Below are positions 1 through 8,686 of a stretch of DNA of 64,000 nt, in pieces. The notes under the pieces were generated by a model. It did no database searches, was not told where the DNA came from, and saw only the letters and a program-made list of their open reading frames with translations. The translations under genes were made by a program, and so were the position numbers. The number at the start of each line of letters is the position of its first letter. Position 1 is the stretch's first letter. Origin of the DNA: an uncultured Lachnospiraceae bacterium (GTDB taxonomy: Bacteria > Bacillota > Clostridia > Lachnospirales > Lachnospiraceae). The stretch spans positions 78,632 to 142,631 of the forward strand of contig CAJTNT010000002.1 in the NCBI GenBank assembly GCA_910577785.1. Reading direction: 5' to 3'.

Positions 1-1224
1 GACAATGGCGATCTGCAGGTCCCCGTACTGGATGTAAATCCGCAGCCCATTGACCAGCGCCAGCACTACGCTGACCAGCAGCGCAATGCGGAATTCCTTG
101 AAAATAACTTTAAAGATATCCTTAAACTTGATTTCATCCAATGCCAGCCCCCGGATCATCAGCGTGGAGCTCTGGGAGCCGCAGTTTCCCCCTGTCCCGG
201 TCAGCATGGGGATAAAGGATACCAGGAGCGGGTAGAGCTTGAAGGTTTCCTGGTAATGGGTAATGATGGAGCCGCTGACGGTGGCGGACAGCATCAGGAA
301 CAGCAGCCAGGAAATCCGGCTTTTGGCATGGGAGAAAGCGGAGGTATTGAAATAGCTGTCATCGGTGGGCATGATGGCGGCCATTTTGGCCATATCCTCC
401 GTATGTTCTTCCTGCATGACGTCCATGGCATCGTCAAAGGTGACAATCCCCACCAGGCGTTCCTCTCGGTCAACGACCGGGATGGCCAGGAAATCGTATT
501 TGTTGAAGACTTTGGCCACTTCCTCCCGGTCTTCGTGGGTATCTACATGGATGACATTTGTCTCCATAATGTCCTCAATCTGCATGGAATCCTCTGCCAT
601 CAGCAGGTCTTTGACGGATACCATGCCAATGAGCTTGCGGTTTTCCGTCACATAGCAGGTGTAGATCGTTTCCTTATCCACGGCCGTCCTGCGGATGCGG
701 GAGATGGCGGCGCCTACGGTCATTTCTTTTTTGATATTGACATATTCCACCGTCATCAGGCTTCCGGCGCTGTCCTTGGGGTAGTTGAGGAGCTGGTTGA
801 TGATTTTGCGGGTTTCCTCATCTGTGTTGCGCAGGATCCTGGCTACGACGTTGGCTGGCATTTCCTCAATCATGTCAACCGTGTCGTCGAGGAAAATGTC
901 GTCCATGACGGCGCGCAGTTCGCGGTCTGTCAAGGTGTTGATCAAGGTCTTTTGCATATCGCGGCTCATGTAGGAGAAGCATTCGGCAGCCTCTTCCTTG
1001 GGCAGCAGGCGGTAAAGCAGTGGGATGTCCTTCTTGTCAATTTCATCAAACAGGAGAGCGATATCCGCGGCATTTAAATGGTTAAAAATCTGGCGTATCA
1101 GAGAATATTTGCGTTTACTGAGAAGATGTTCGGCCAGGCGCTGGATTTCTTCCAGTTCCATGTCTGCCAATTCCAGGTCTTCCATGTTCAGCTCTTCGAT
1201 ATTCAGGTTATCTGTATTTAGCAT
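1..1224 (-). CDS. mgtE: Magnesium transporter MgtE (3' end outside window)
   Basis: MgtE is a homodimeric inner-membrane Mg2+ channel whose cytoplasmic N and CBS domains close the pore when Mg2+ is plentiful. The 408 visible codons, read from the reverse complement, show the helical N domain (about residues 5-130, with a run of short helices and an LNAADIALLFDEID-like segment), two CBS domains (about 135-265) and the start of the membrane domain, including the conserved PMLTGTGGNCGSQSS pore region near residue 350. Roughly the last 45 residues of a typical 450-residue MgtE lie beyond the left edge. The ATG at 1224 follows AAAGGAGGG at ideal spacing. It sits 13 bp downstream of the decarboxylase stop on the same strand, so the two are probably co-transcribed. 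No M-box riboswitch is visible in front of it. Confidence 0.93.
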   Translation of the reverse strand, partial: MLNTDNLNIEELNMEDLELADMELEEIQRLAEHLLSKRKYSLIRQIFNHLNAADIALLFDEIDKKDIPLLYRLLPKEEAAECFSYMSRDMQKTLINTLTDRELRAVMDDIFLDDTVDMIEEMPANVVARILRNTDEETRKIINQLLNYPKDSAGSLMTVEYVNIKKEMTVGAAISRIRRTAVDKETIYTCYVTENRKLIGMVSVKDLLMAEDSMQIEDIMETNVIHVDTHEDREEVAKVFNKYDFLAIPVVDREERLVGIVTFDDAMDVMQEEHTEDMAKMAAIMPTDDSYFNTSAFSHAKSRISWLLFLMLSATVSGSIITHYQETFKLYPLLVSFIPMLTGTGGNCGSQSSTLMIRGLALDEIKFKDIFKVIFKEFRIALLVSVVLALVNGLRIYIQYGDLQIAIV

Positions 1225-1237
1225 GGAAATCCCTCCT

Positions 1238-2704
1238 TTATCCCTTCACCACGCGGATGCGGTTATTTGTAATGTCACTAGGCCCTTCTATGGGCAGCCC
1301 TTCGGCCTGGCATTGGCCAATGACGCTCAGAAGGCTGCCGGTTAAAATCTCTCCAGGGGCAGCCAGGGGGATGCCAGGCGGATATAGGTAAATGTATTCC
1401 TGGCTGATATGGCCGATGGAGCTTCTAAGGGGCAGGCTCTCCGAAGGGCAGTCCAAAGCTTTGGAAATGGACATGCTTGGCTTGGGAAGCCGGTAAATGG
1501 CCTGGGCGTCCAAAAGGCTGCTCTTTGGAAGGGGAGCATGGCTGTAGCTGTTCTTGTCAATTTCCTCCAGGGCCGAAATCAGGCGCTGGAAGCCTTCCTC
1601 GGTATCCATCAGGGAGGAAAGGGCAGTCACATAATGGCCGGAAGCCATTTCCATCTGTAAGTGATAGCGATTGAGCAGGGTATCGTACAATTCCTTGCCA
1701 GACAGCCCGCTGCTGCCTGCAGAGATCAGTATTTTGGAAATATCCTGGGCAAAGCATTCCCCTTCTGTGCAGGAAACGCCTTCAAAAACCTGCAGGCGGC
1801 GCAGGTTCTTTGCCCTTGTATAAAACTGTGCCAGCAGCTGCAGATATTGAGCCATGCGTTCCCTGCCCTCCGTTTTCATATAGCGGATGCACTGCTCCAT
1901 GGAGGCCATCAGCAGATAGGAGGGGGAACTGGTCTGGTAAATACCCAAAAACCGGCGCAGGACGTCTAAGTCGATACGGCTGGAATTGACATGCAGCAGC
2001 GCCGTCTGCGTCAGGCAGGGGAGGGTCTTGTGCAGGCTTTGGATAACAAGGTCTGCGCCGCACTGCAGGGCAGGGGCAGGAAATTCCTCCGAAAATGCAA
2101 GGTGTGCGCCATGTGCTTCATCCACAATCAGCGGAAGGCCGCGGGAATGGGCGAGATCTGCAATCTTCCTGATATCAGAGAGGATGCCGTCATAGGTAGG
2201 GGAGGTAAGGAATACCCCGTCAATCTGCGGCAGATCTTCTAAGGCCTGCGCCACATGGGCTGGCTGGATGGATCCGGCAATGCCGAATCCCGTTCCTGCG
2301 GGCAGCAGGTAGACCGTTTCCAGTTCTCTTAAGTAGGCCGCATGGTAGGCGGCCTTATGGCTGTTGCGGGACATGAGCAGGGTGCCTTGGCGGGGAATCG
2401 CGGCGCTGATGGCAGCCAATATGCCGCTGGTGCTGCCGTTGACCAGGAAAAAGGTTTCCCTGGAGCCATAAAGCATTGCCGCCCGTTCCTGTGCTTCTTT
2501 GAGGATTCCCTGTGGGTGGTGGAGGTTGTCAAAACCTTCGATTTCCGTAATATCTATGGAATAAGGATTGGGGAATGCCAGGGGGGCCCGCTTATGCCCA
2601 GGCATATGGAACGGATACCAGTCCTCGCTGGAATAATCCAAAAGGCGCTTGTCCAGGAAAGGGGAGCTGGATTTTTGCAACGTATAAAAAATCTGGTTAG
2701 GCAT
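1238..2704 (-). CDS. PLP-dependent Orn/Lys/Arg decarboxylase family protein
   Basis: A fold-type I, PLP-dependent basic amino acid decarboxylase of the short (about 490-residue) Firmicute type related to B. subtilis SpeA/YaaO, probably making agmatine or cadaverine. The 488-residue product has the family opening HMPGHKR (33-39), the NGSTSG phosphate-binding turn (89-94), DEAHG (195-199) that holds the cofactor ring, and SLHKTLPCLTQ with the Schiff-base lysine at about K226, followed by the smaller C-terminal domain. Start ATG at 2704 is preceded by AGGAGGG. Substrate (Arg versus Lys versus Orn) cannot be decided by eye. It is the first gene of a probable two-gene operon with mgtE. Confidence 0.88.
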   Translation of the reverse strand: MPNQIFYTLQKSSSPFLDKRLLDYSSEDWYPFHMPGHKRAPLAFPNPYSIDITEIEGFDNLHHPQGILKEAQERAAMLYGSRETFFLVNGSTSGILAAISAAIPRQGTLLMSRNSHKAAYHAAYLRELETVYLLPAGTGFGIAGSIQPAHVAQALEDLPQIDGVFLTSPTYDGILSDIRKIADLAHSRGLPLIVDEAHGAHLAFSEEFPAPALQCGADLVIQSLHKTLPCLTQTALLHVNSSRIDLDVLRRFLGIYQTSSPSYLLMASMEQCIRYMKTEGRERMAQYLQLLAQFYTRAKNLRRLQVFEGVSCTEGECFAQDISKILISAGSSGLSGKELYDTLLNRYHLQMEMASGHYVTALSSLMDTEEGFQRLISALEEIDKNSYSHAPLPKSSLLDAQAIYRLPKPSMSISKALDCPSESLPLRSSIGHISQEYIYLYPPGIPLAAPGEILTGSLLSVIGQCQAEGLPIEGPSDITNNRIRVVKG

Positions 2705-2812
2705 GGGTAGGCCCTCCTTTCAATTATGATGCCGTGCTTCTCCATAAGTATACTTGAAATGAGAAAAAATAGCTATGCTTTTTTTGAAAAAGGCAGAATG
2801 GGAAATAATAAC

Positions 2813-2880
2813 CTATATATTGTGTAACTTATATAAAAAGAATACTATATATTGACATTTTAAGGAAGCCGCGTTATAAT
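2813..2880 (+). promoter_or_regulatory. nrdD promoter with two NrdR boxes
   Basis: Two copies of the 10-mer CTATATATTG lie at 2813-2822 and 2845-2854. The first extends to AACCTATATATTGTGT, matching 14 of 16 positions of the NrdR-box consensus acaCtATATATtGtgt as I recall it. The copies are 32 bp apart, about three helical turns, the usual NrdR-box arrangement. The second overlaps the -35 hexamer TTGACA (2852-2857), which is 17 bp from TATAAT (2875-2880). Seen: sequences and spacing. Known: NrdR represses ribonucleotide reductase genes by binding paired boxes. Inferred: repression by blocking the -35. Confidence 0.85.
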
Positions 2881-2944
2881 GGCTGGGAAACGGTTTTCCA
2901 ATAGGTACGTTCCCTATTTTGTGGCGGTAAAGGAGAAGAGGATT

Positions 2945-5116
2945 ATGAAAGTTATCAAACGGAACGGTGAAGAAGTCCCATTTGACTTAAGTAAGATTAT
3001 AAATGCCGTAAATGCGGCAAATAAGGAGATTGAGCCTATCCACAGGCTGAATAAGTACCAGGTTCAGGCGGTGGCTGATAATGTTGCGGGCAAATTAGAG
3101 GAGATGCCGCATATCGCCCATGTGGAAGACATCCAGGACATGGTGGAGACGGGCATTATGGAAATGCGCGGCTATGAGGTTGCGCAGAAATATGTGCGCT
3201 ATCGTTTTAAACGGGAGCTGACGCGGAAGTCCAATACGACGGATAATGGGATTCTTGCCCTGATTGACCACTTGAACGAAACGGTTAACCAGGAAAATTC
3301 CAATAAAAACCCAGTAATCAATTCAACGCAGCGGGATTATATGGCGGGGGAAGTGAGCAAGGATCTGACGATGCGCGTACTGCTGCCAGAGGAAATTGTA
3401 AAGGCTCATGAGGATGGAATCATCCATTTCCATGATTCGGATTATTTTGCCCAGAAGGAGCATAACTGTGATTTGATTAATCTAGAGGACATGCTTCAGA
3501 ATGGCACGGTAATCAGTGAGACGATGATTGAGAAGCCCCACAGCTTTTTTACGGCCTGTAATGTGACAACGCAGATAGTGGCGCAGGTGGCCAGCAACCA
3601 GTACGGCGGGCAGACATTTACCCTTTCCCATCTGGCGCCCTTTGTGGATGTCAGCAGGCAGAAAATCCGCAGCGCGGTGATGGAGGAACGGGAGGCCTGT
3701 GGGGATTCCCTGGAACCGGCCATTGTGGAGAAGGTGGTGGAGAGCCGCTTGAAGGCCGAGATTAAAAGCGGCATCCAGACGATCCAGTACCAGCTGATTA
3801 CGCTGATGACCTGCAATGGCCAGGCGCCTTTTGTGACCATGTTTATGTATCTGGACGAAGTGCCCAAAGGGCGGGTGCGGGACGACCTGGCGCTGCTGAT
3901 TGAGGAAGTCCTCCATCAGCGGATGCAGGGGGTCAAGAATGAGAAAGGCATCTGGATTACGCCGGCATTTCCCAAGCTGGTCTATGTGCTGGATGAGGAT
4001 AATGTCGCGGAAGGCTCGGCGTATTGGTATCTGACGGAACTGGCGGCCAAATGCACGGCCAAGCGCATGGTGCCGGACTATATTTCGGCCAAGGTGATGC
4101 GTACGCTGAAAAAAGGAGATGTCTACCCTTGTATGGGCTGCCGCTCCTTCCCCACAGTGGAGGATAGCCAGCGTAATGCGGACGGTTCCCGCAAGTATTA
4201 TGGGCGGTTTAACCAGGGGGTGGTGACCATCAACTTGGTAGATGTGGCCTGTTCTTCCCAGGGGGATAGGGAACGGTTCTGGGAAATCCTGGAGGAACGC
4301 CTGGAACTTTGCCACCGTGCGCTGCGCTGCCGCCATGAACGGCTGTTGGGAACAACTTCTGATGTTGCGCCCATCCTGTGGCAGCATGGGGCGCTGGCGA
4401 GGCTAGGCAAGGGGGAGAAGATCGACCGGCTGCTGTATGACGGCTACTCTACGATTTCCTTGGGCTACGCGGGGCTGTATGAGATGTGTATGCGGATGGT
4501 CGGCAAGACCCATACCTCCCCGGAGGGCAGGGATTTCGCCCTTCAGGTGATGCAGAAACTGAATGACAAGTGCCAGGAATGGAAAGAGGCGGAGCATATC
4601 AGCTATTCTGTGTATGGGACGCCGATGGAATCTACAACGTACAAATTTGCAAAATGCCTGCAGAAACGGTTTGGGATTATTCCGGGGGTAACGGATAAGA
4701 ACTATATTACGAACAGCTACCATGTGCATGTGGCGGAACCGATTGACGCATTCAGCAAGCTGAAGTTTGAGGCAGATTTCCAGAGGCTTTCGCCGGGCGG
4801 TGCCATCAGTTATGTGGAGGTTCCGGATCTGCAGAATAATACCGAGGCTGTGCTGACGGTGATGAAGTTTATTTATGATAATATTGTCTATGCGGAACTG
4901 AACACGAAGAGCGATTACTGTGGGAAATGCGGGTATGAAGGGGAAATCCGCATTGTGCCAGACGGAGATGGCAAGTTAGTCTGGGAATGCCCAAACTGCA
5001 AGAACCGTGATCAGGAGGAGCTTTTTGTGGCTAGGCGTACTTGTGGGTATATCGGGACACAGTTCTGGAACCAGGGGAGGACACAGGAAATTCAGGATCG
5101 GGTGCTGCATCTCTAA
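2945..5116 (+). CDS. nrdD: Anaerobic ribonucleoside-triphosphate reductase
   Basis: Class III ribonucleotide reductase, an oxygen-sensitive glycyl-radical enzyme that makes dNTPs in anaerobes. The 723-residue product begins with an ATP-cone allosteric domain (about 2-90), continues through the ten-stranded barrel, and ends with a zinc site (C659, C662, C682, C685) and the glycyl-radical loop RTCGYIG with the radical glycine at about 701. The ATG at 2945 is chosen because AAGGAGA precedes it, and an upstream in-frame ATG at 2879 overlaps the -10 box and cannot be in the transcript. A strong terminator follows. The activase NrdG, which generates the radical, is often encoded next to nrdD but is not adjacent here. 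Regulation by NrdR is likely from the two upstream boxes. Confidence 0.95.
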   Translation: MKVIKRNGEEVPFDLSKIINAVNAANKEIEPIHRLNKYQVQAVADNVAGKLEEMPHIAHVEDIQDMVETGIMEMRGYEVAQKYVRYRFKRELTRKSNTTDNGILALIDHLNETVNQENSNKNPVINSTQRDYMAGEVSKDLTMRVLLPEEIVKAHEDGIIHFHDSDYFAQKEHNCDLINLEDMLQNGTVISETMIEKPHSFFTACNVTTQIVAQVASNQYGGQTFTLSHLAPFVDVSRQKIRSAVMEEREACGDSLEPAIVEKVVESRLKAEIKSGIQTIQYQLITLMTCNGQAPFVTMFMYLDEVPKGRVRDDLALLIEEVLHQRMQGVKNEKGIWITPAFPKLVYVLDEDNVAEGSAYWYLTELAAKCTAKRMVPDYISAKVMRTLKKGDVYPCMGCRSFPTVEDSQRNADGSRKYYGRFNQGVVTINLVDVACSSQGDRERFWEILEERLELCHRALRCRHERLLGTTSDVAPILWQHGALARLGKGEKIDRLLYDGYSTISLGYAGLYEMCMRMVGKTHTSPEGRDFALQVMQKLNDKCQEWKEAEHISYSVYGTPMESTTYKFAKCLQKRFGIIPGVTDKNYITNSYHVHVAEPIDAFSKLKFEADFQRLSPGGAISYVEVPDLQNNTEAVLTVMKFIYDNIVYAELNTKSDYCGKCGYEGEIRIVPDGDGKLVWECPNCKNRDQEELFVARRTCGYIGTQFWNQGRTQEIQDRVLHL

Positions 5117-5205
5117 GAGGGGGATGCTTTCCCGGGAGGGGAAATGTATCGAAATGAAGGGGTATGCTTTTGGGGAAAAGTAAAAGGTATTAATTGGAAA
5201 AAGAT

Positions 5206-5246
5206 AAGGCAAAGAAATCGGGAGGGGTTTCTTTGCCTTAATTTAT
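5206..5246 (+). terminator. Terminator after nrdD
   Basis: A perfect 12-bp stem, AAGGCAAAGAAA (5206-5217) pairing with 5228-5239 around a 10-nt loop, followed by an AT-rich stretch with a short T run. It separates nrdD from the sigma-factor operon. Confidence 0.75.
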
Positions 5247-5333
5247 GTGTAGGGGATTTTGCTAGGATAATTTAAAAATTCTTGGCACATTTTAGGGGGG
5301 TGGAACGTTAAACATAGTGAAAGGGGGAGCGGC

Positions 5334-5777
5334 ATGTCAGCGGATATCGGAGAGCAGTATGATAAGGTTTACCGTTATTGCTATTTTAAAGTGCATGATA
5401 AGCGCCTGGCGGAGGATTTGACACAGGAGACATTTCTTCGTTATTTTATGCAGCATTCTTATATCCACAGAGGTAAGCAGCTGGCGTACTTATATACAAT
5501 TGCACGGAATTTATGCATTGATTATTACCGCAGGCATCAGGAGGAGGGGCTGAAGGAAGAAATTGCGGAGAATCCGATGGAAGGTGTGGAAAACTCCCTG
5601 CAATTGCGGATGGCGGTGGAAAAACTGCCGGAAAGGATGCAGGAGCTGATTTTGCTGCGGTACGTGAACGAAGTTTCCATAAAAGAGATCTGTAGGATTA
5701 TGGGAATGTCAAGAAGCAGTATCTATCGGATGGAACAAGAGGCACTGGAACGTTTGAGGAAAATGCTGTCTGTTTAA
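5334..5777 (+). CDS. ECF-type RNA polymerase sigma factor
   Basis: A small sigma-70 family protein (147 aa) with region 2 near the N-terminus (AEDLTQETFLRYF, LAYLYTIARNLCIDYYR, the core-binding and -10-recognition helices) and region 4 in the last 60 residues (LPERMQELILLRYVNEVSIKEICRIMG-type helix-turn-helix for -35 recognition). ATG at 5334 follows GGGGGAGC. It heads a four-gene block with a membrane protein and an ABC transporter, ending at 8683. No zinc-finger or DUF4179-type anti-sigma factor is adjacent, so how it is held inactive is unclear; the membrane protein downstream is the only local candidate. Its own promoter was not identified. Confidence 0.88.
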   Translation: MSADIGEQYDKVYRYCYFKVHDKRLAEDLTQETFLRYFMQHSYIHRGKQLAYLYTIARNLCIDYYRRHQEEGLKEEIAENPMEGVENSLQLRMAVEKLPERMQELILLRYVNEVSIKEICRIMGMSRSSIYRMEQEALERLRKMLSV

Positions 5778-5850
5778 AAAAGGCAAGAGTGCAAGCGTTG
5801 GGGCGAGGAAAATGCTGTATCATAAATCAGATATGAAGGAGCAGAAAAAT

Positions 5851-6690
5851 ATGGAATTATCAAAAAGGGAATTAAAAAGGGAACTGAAAAGAAAGCGGCA
5901 GGGTTTTTATCCCGTTGAGCCGCCGAAGGGGAAAAAAGAGTTTTTAAGCCATTTGCCTTATCCGCAGGCGTCTCCTTGGGAGACGGTATGGGTGCAGGTA
6001 GCCTATATCCATAAATCTGTTTGGGTGTTTTCCGCGCTGTTGGTGATAGCAGCTCTGTTGGCAGGGCCAGCTGTTCTGGGGGATGGAGCCGAGGAGGCAA
6101 GGGCTCTTGGAAATGGCATAGGGCAGGCAGCCGTTCCTGAAAATGGCCTGGTGGCAGGTGGGGAAGGCTACCGGTGGCTTTGGAGCATTTCGGCAGTTAT
6201 GCCAGCGCTGGCTCTCCTGGCGGTAATGGAAACTTTCCGCTCCAGTGCATACGGCATGGCAGAAATGGAAATGGCGGCGAAGCACAGCCTTCCACAGGTA
6301 CTGTTGGTCCGTATGCTCGCGATTGGAGCCGTAGATTTTGGCCTGTCCCTGCTGGGCGCCTCATTGGCCGTCCAAGGGACAGGGCTAGGCTGGCCGAGGG
6401 CGCTGGTGTATCTGTTTGTCCCCTGGCTGTGTACCTGTGTCCTGTCCCTGCAGGCACAGAAATACCGACGGGGGCGGGAGGCAGCGTGGTATGGTATGAT
6501 CTGTGCGGCTGCGGTAAGCTTTGCAGGCACGTATGGCATGGGGTACAGAGAAATTATTTATGGAAAACAGGGTTTTTTCCTTTGGCTTGCGGCATTTGTG
6601 GTGTTTTTGCTTGTATGGATCCGGCAGATGCAGGGTATTTGGCGCAAGGCAGAGGTGTGGAAAGGGGCAGGCACATGGAACTTATCTTAG
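5851..6690 (+). CDS. Polytopic membrane protein of sigma/ABC operon
   Basis: Not recognised as a named family. The product has a very basic N-terminal cytoplasmic segment of about 50 residues (ELKRELKRKRQG) followed by six hydrophobic segments, the layout of an ABC-2-type permease subunit or a membrane-bound partner. The ATG at 5851 is preferred because AAGGAG lies 9 bp upstream; in-frame ATGs at 5812 and 5833 would add 13 or 6 residues and have poorer sites. It overlaps the ABC ATPase start by 16 bp, so the two are translationally linked. It could be a second transporter subunit or a device tying sigma-factor activity to the transporter; neither is shown by sequence. Confidence 0.7.
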   Translation: MELSKRELKRELKRKRQGFYPVEPPKGKKEFLSHLPYPQASPWETVWVQVAYIHKSVWVFSALLVIAALLAGPAVLGDGAEEARALGNGIGQAAVPENGLVAGGEGYRWLWSISAVMPALALLAVMETFRSSAYGMAEMEMAAKHSLPQVLLVRMLAIGAVDFGLSLLGASLAVQGTGLGWPRALVYLFVPWLCTCVLSLQAQKYRRGREAAWYGMICAAAVSFAGTYGMGYREIIYGKQGFFLWLAAFVVFLLVWIRQMQGIWRKAEVWKGAGTWNLS

Positions 6691-7532
6691 ACCGCATCAC
6701 AAAACAATACAAAAACAAAATCGCTGTCGACCGCATTTCCCTGACAATGCAAAAGGGGATTTATGGTCTTTTGGGGGCAAATGGTGCAGGCAAGACGACG
6801 CTTATGCGTATGATCTGCGGCATTTTAAGGCCGGACAGTGGGGAGATTTTTTATGACGGCATGCACGTGGGGGAAGAAGGATATCGCAATATGCTGGGCT
6901 ATCTGCCCCAGGAGTTTGGCTATTACCCGGAATTTACGGCGGCAGATTTCCTGCTGTATCTGGCCGCGCTCAAAGGGATTCCCCGCAGGCGGGCAAAGGA
7001 GAAGGCGGCGGGGCTGTTGGAAAGCGTAGGGCTGGGGTCTGTGGCCAGCAAGAAGGTGAAGGCCTTTTCCGGGGGCATGCGGCAGCGCCTGGGCATCGCC
7101 CAAGCCCTTCTGAACAATCCGCGCATCCTTATCCTGGATGAGCCGACCGCCGGGCTGGATCCCAAGGAGCGCGTAAAATTCCGCAACTTAATTTCTGAAC
7201 TGGGGAAGGAGCGGATTGTGCTGCTGTCCACCCATATTGTATCGGATGTGGAACATATTGCGGACGTTATCCTGGTGATGAAGGATGGGGCGATCAAGCA
7301 TCAGGGCAGCCTGGGGCAGATTATCCAGGCGGTGGAGGGGAAAGTATGGGAATGCAGGGCGGATGAGCCGTTGGCAAAAGCCCTGGCAGAGAAATATCCG
7401 GTACTGAATATCCGTAAGGAAGACGGGGGCGCCTGCCTGCGGATGGTATGCCCGCAGAAGCCGCTTCAATCTGCATGGAACGCGGAGGCTACATTAGAAG
7501 ATTTGTACCTATATTATTTCCGCGAGCAATGA
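6675..7532 (+). CDS. ABC transporter ATP-binding protein (ABC-2 export type)
   Basis: A 285-residue cytoplasmic ATPase of the drug/antibiotic-export (CcmA/YhaQ-like) class. It shows Walker A GANGAGKTTL near residue 35, Q-loop LPQEFGYYPEFTA, ABC signature FSGGMRQRLGIAQ, Walker B ILILDEPTAGLDP, and the H-loop STHIVSDVEHIAD. The reading frame is open far upstream, but homology starts at the ATG at 6675 (MELILDRITKQY), inside the end of the preceding gene. It should power the permease at 7652. The last 80 residues are the poorly conserved C-terminal extension typical of this class. Confidence 0.93.
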   Translation: MELILDRITKQYKNKIAVDRISLTMQKGIYGLLGANGAGKTTLMRMICGILRPDSGEIFYDGMHVGEEGYRNMLGYLPQEFGYYPEFTAADFLLYLAALKGIPRRRAKEKAAGLLESVGLGSVASKKVKAFSGGMRQRLGIAQALLNNPRILILDEPTAGLDPKERVKFRNLISELGKERIVLLSTHIVSDVEHIADVILVMKDGAIKHQGSLGQIIQAVEGKVWECRADEPLAKALAEKYPVLNIRKEDGGACLRMVCPQKPLQSAWNAEATLEDLYLYYFREQ

Positions 7533-7580
7533 GGAAAATAGCCATATTTACATGGATATTTGAGGAAGGCCGCGAGAAGC

Positions 7581-7610
7581 AAAGATTCCGTTGCCTGCAG
7601 CGGAGTCTTT
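7581..7610 (+). other. Intercistronic hairpin between ATPase and permease
   Basis: AAAGATTCCG (7581-7590) pairs with CGGAGTCTTT (7601-7610) with one G-U, around a 10-nt loop, in the 119-nt gap between the ABC ATPase and permease. There is only a weak T-rich tail, so it may be a partial terminator or an mRNA-stabilising structure that sets relative expression. Confidence 0.5.
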
Positions 7611-7651
7611 GGTTTGTACGAGTAGGATTTAGGGATGGGAGGCGAAATCGA

Positions 7652-8683
7652 ATGAAGGAATTGTTAAGTTTAATCGGTTATGAATATAAGAAAATAGGTA
7701 AGCGCCGTTTCGTATGGGCAGCGCTGGCAACCGTGCTTGCAGGGGCGTTGGTATGGGGTTTGCCCAGGGGCGATGCGGAAATAGAAGAGAGAGGGGTGGC
7801 AAGCCAATGCTATATGCTCTTGGAAGGTATGCTTGGCAAAGTGGATTACCAGGGCATGGACGATGCGGATTTCTATCACGCCCATGCGCAGATGCTGGAG
7901 GGTCTTTATCAGAGTGAGAAGCTTTCGTCAGGGGAAATTGCCTGCCACAGGCAGGAACTTTCACAGGTGGAGAAACCTTTTTTCCGTGGCGGGATATTGG
8001 GATTTGAGAAATATTTCAGTATGCAGGGCGCCCTTGGCCTGGCAATTGCCTTCGTGGTTGCCATCTGCCTGGCGCCAATATTTTCCAATGAATATGCCTC
8101 CCATATGGACGCCCTGATCCTCACCTCGCGCTATGGCAAGAATAAAGCCATACTTGCAAAGCTGCTGACGGGCTTTACCCTTGCTGTGGGAATTACGGTT
8201 CTGTGCCTGGGCGCTGTCCTGCTGGAATTGTCTGCCAGCTATGGATTCCATGGCTGGGATCTCCCTGTGCAGGCCTGCCGGACAGGCTTTCCCTCAAGCA
8301 TTCCCATCCATATGCTGCAGATGCTGGGGATATCTGTAGGATGCGCAGTCAGTGCATCCTGCATGGTTGCCGCGGTGGTGATGTTCTGCTCTGCAAAAAT
8401 AAAAAGCAGCTTCCGGGTAATCATCGTAAGCATGATCTTTATTCTTCTTCCGGAACTGCTGATTTACACTGTCTATGAGAAACGCCCATGGTTTATGTTT
8501 ATGAACAGCATGCCTGCCAGTATGATGTATCCGGGCGGGCTTATCTCCTGTCGGCTGTTCTCCATTGGCGGCCATTACTTGTATTTCTTCCAGGCAGTCC
8601 CCGTGGCGTACTTGTTTTTCATGGTAGTTTTTGGCGTATGGGGACATTATTGTTTTCGGAACCATCAAGTTTCGTCCTCATAA
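7652..8683 (+). CDS. ABC transporter permease (ABC-2 type)
   Basis: A 343-residue integral membrane protein: a first transmembrane helix right after the N-terminus (FVWAALATVLAGALVWGL), an external loop of about 100 residues, then five more hydrophobic segments (IAFVVAICLAPIFSNE onwards, with the motif NEYASHMDALILTSRYGKN characteristic of ABC-2 permeases). The ATG at 7652 is preceded by GGGAGG at 8-bp spacing; the frame is open further upstream but without a site. It is the probable partner of the ATPase ending at 7532 and the last gene of the sigma-factor operon. Substrate unknown. Confidence 0.8.
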   Translation: MKELLSLIGYEYKKIGKRRFVWAALATVLAGALVWGLPRGDAEIEERGVASQCYMLLEGMLGKVDYQGMDDADFYHAHAQMLEGLYQSEKLSSGEIACHRQELSQVEKPFFRGGILGFEKYFSMQGALGLAIAFVVAICLAPIFSNEYASHMDALILTSRYGKNKAILAKLLTGFTLAVGITVLCLGAVLLELSASYGFHGWDLPVQACRTGFPSSIPIHMLQMLGISVGCAVSASCMVAAVVMFCSAKIKSSFRVIIVSMIFILLPELLIYTVYEKRPWFMFMNSMPASMMYPGGLISCRLFSIGGHYLYFFQAVPVAYLFFMVVFGVWGHYCFRNHQVSSS

Positions 8684-8686
8684 AAT

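Noticed and set aside
256..1077. 273-residue plus-strand reading frame
   Set aside because: Antisense to mgtE, whose minus-strand translation shows CBS and membrane domains and a perfect ribosome-binding site. The plus frame has His/Gly-rich shadow composition.
3482..4387. 301-residue minus-strand reading frame
   Set aside because: Lies wholly inside nrdD in antisense, with no ribosome-binding site and shadow composition.
6174..6674. 167-residue N-terminal extension of the ABC ATPase
   Set aside because: Overlaps the membrane-protein gene in another frame. ABC homology starts at 6675, and the extension has no domain character.
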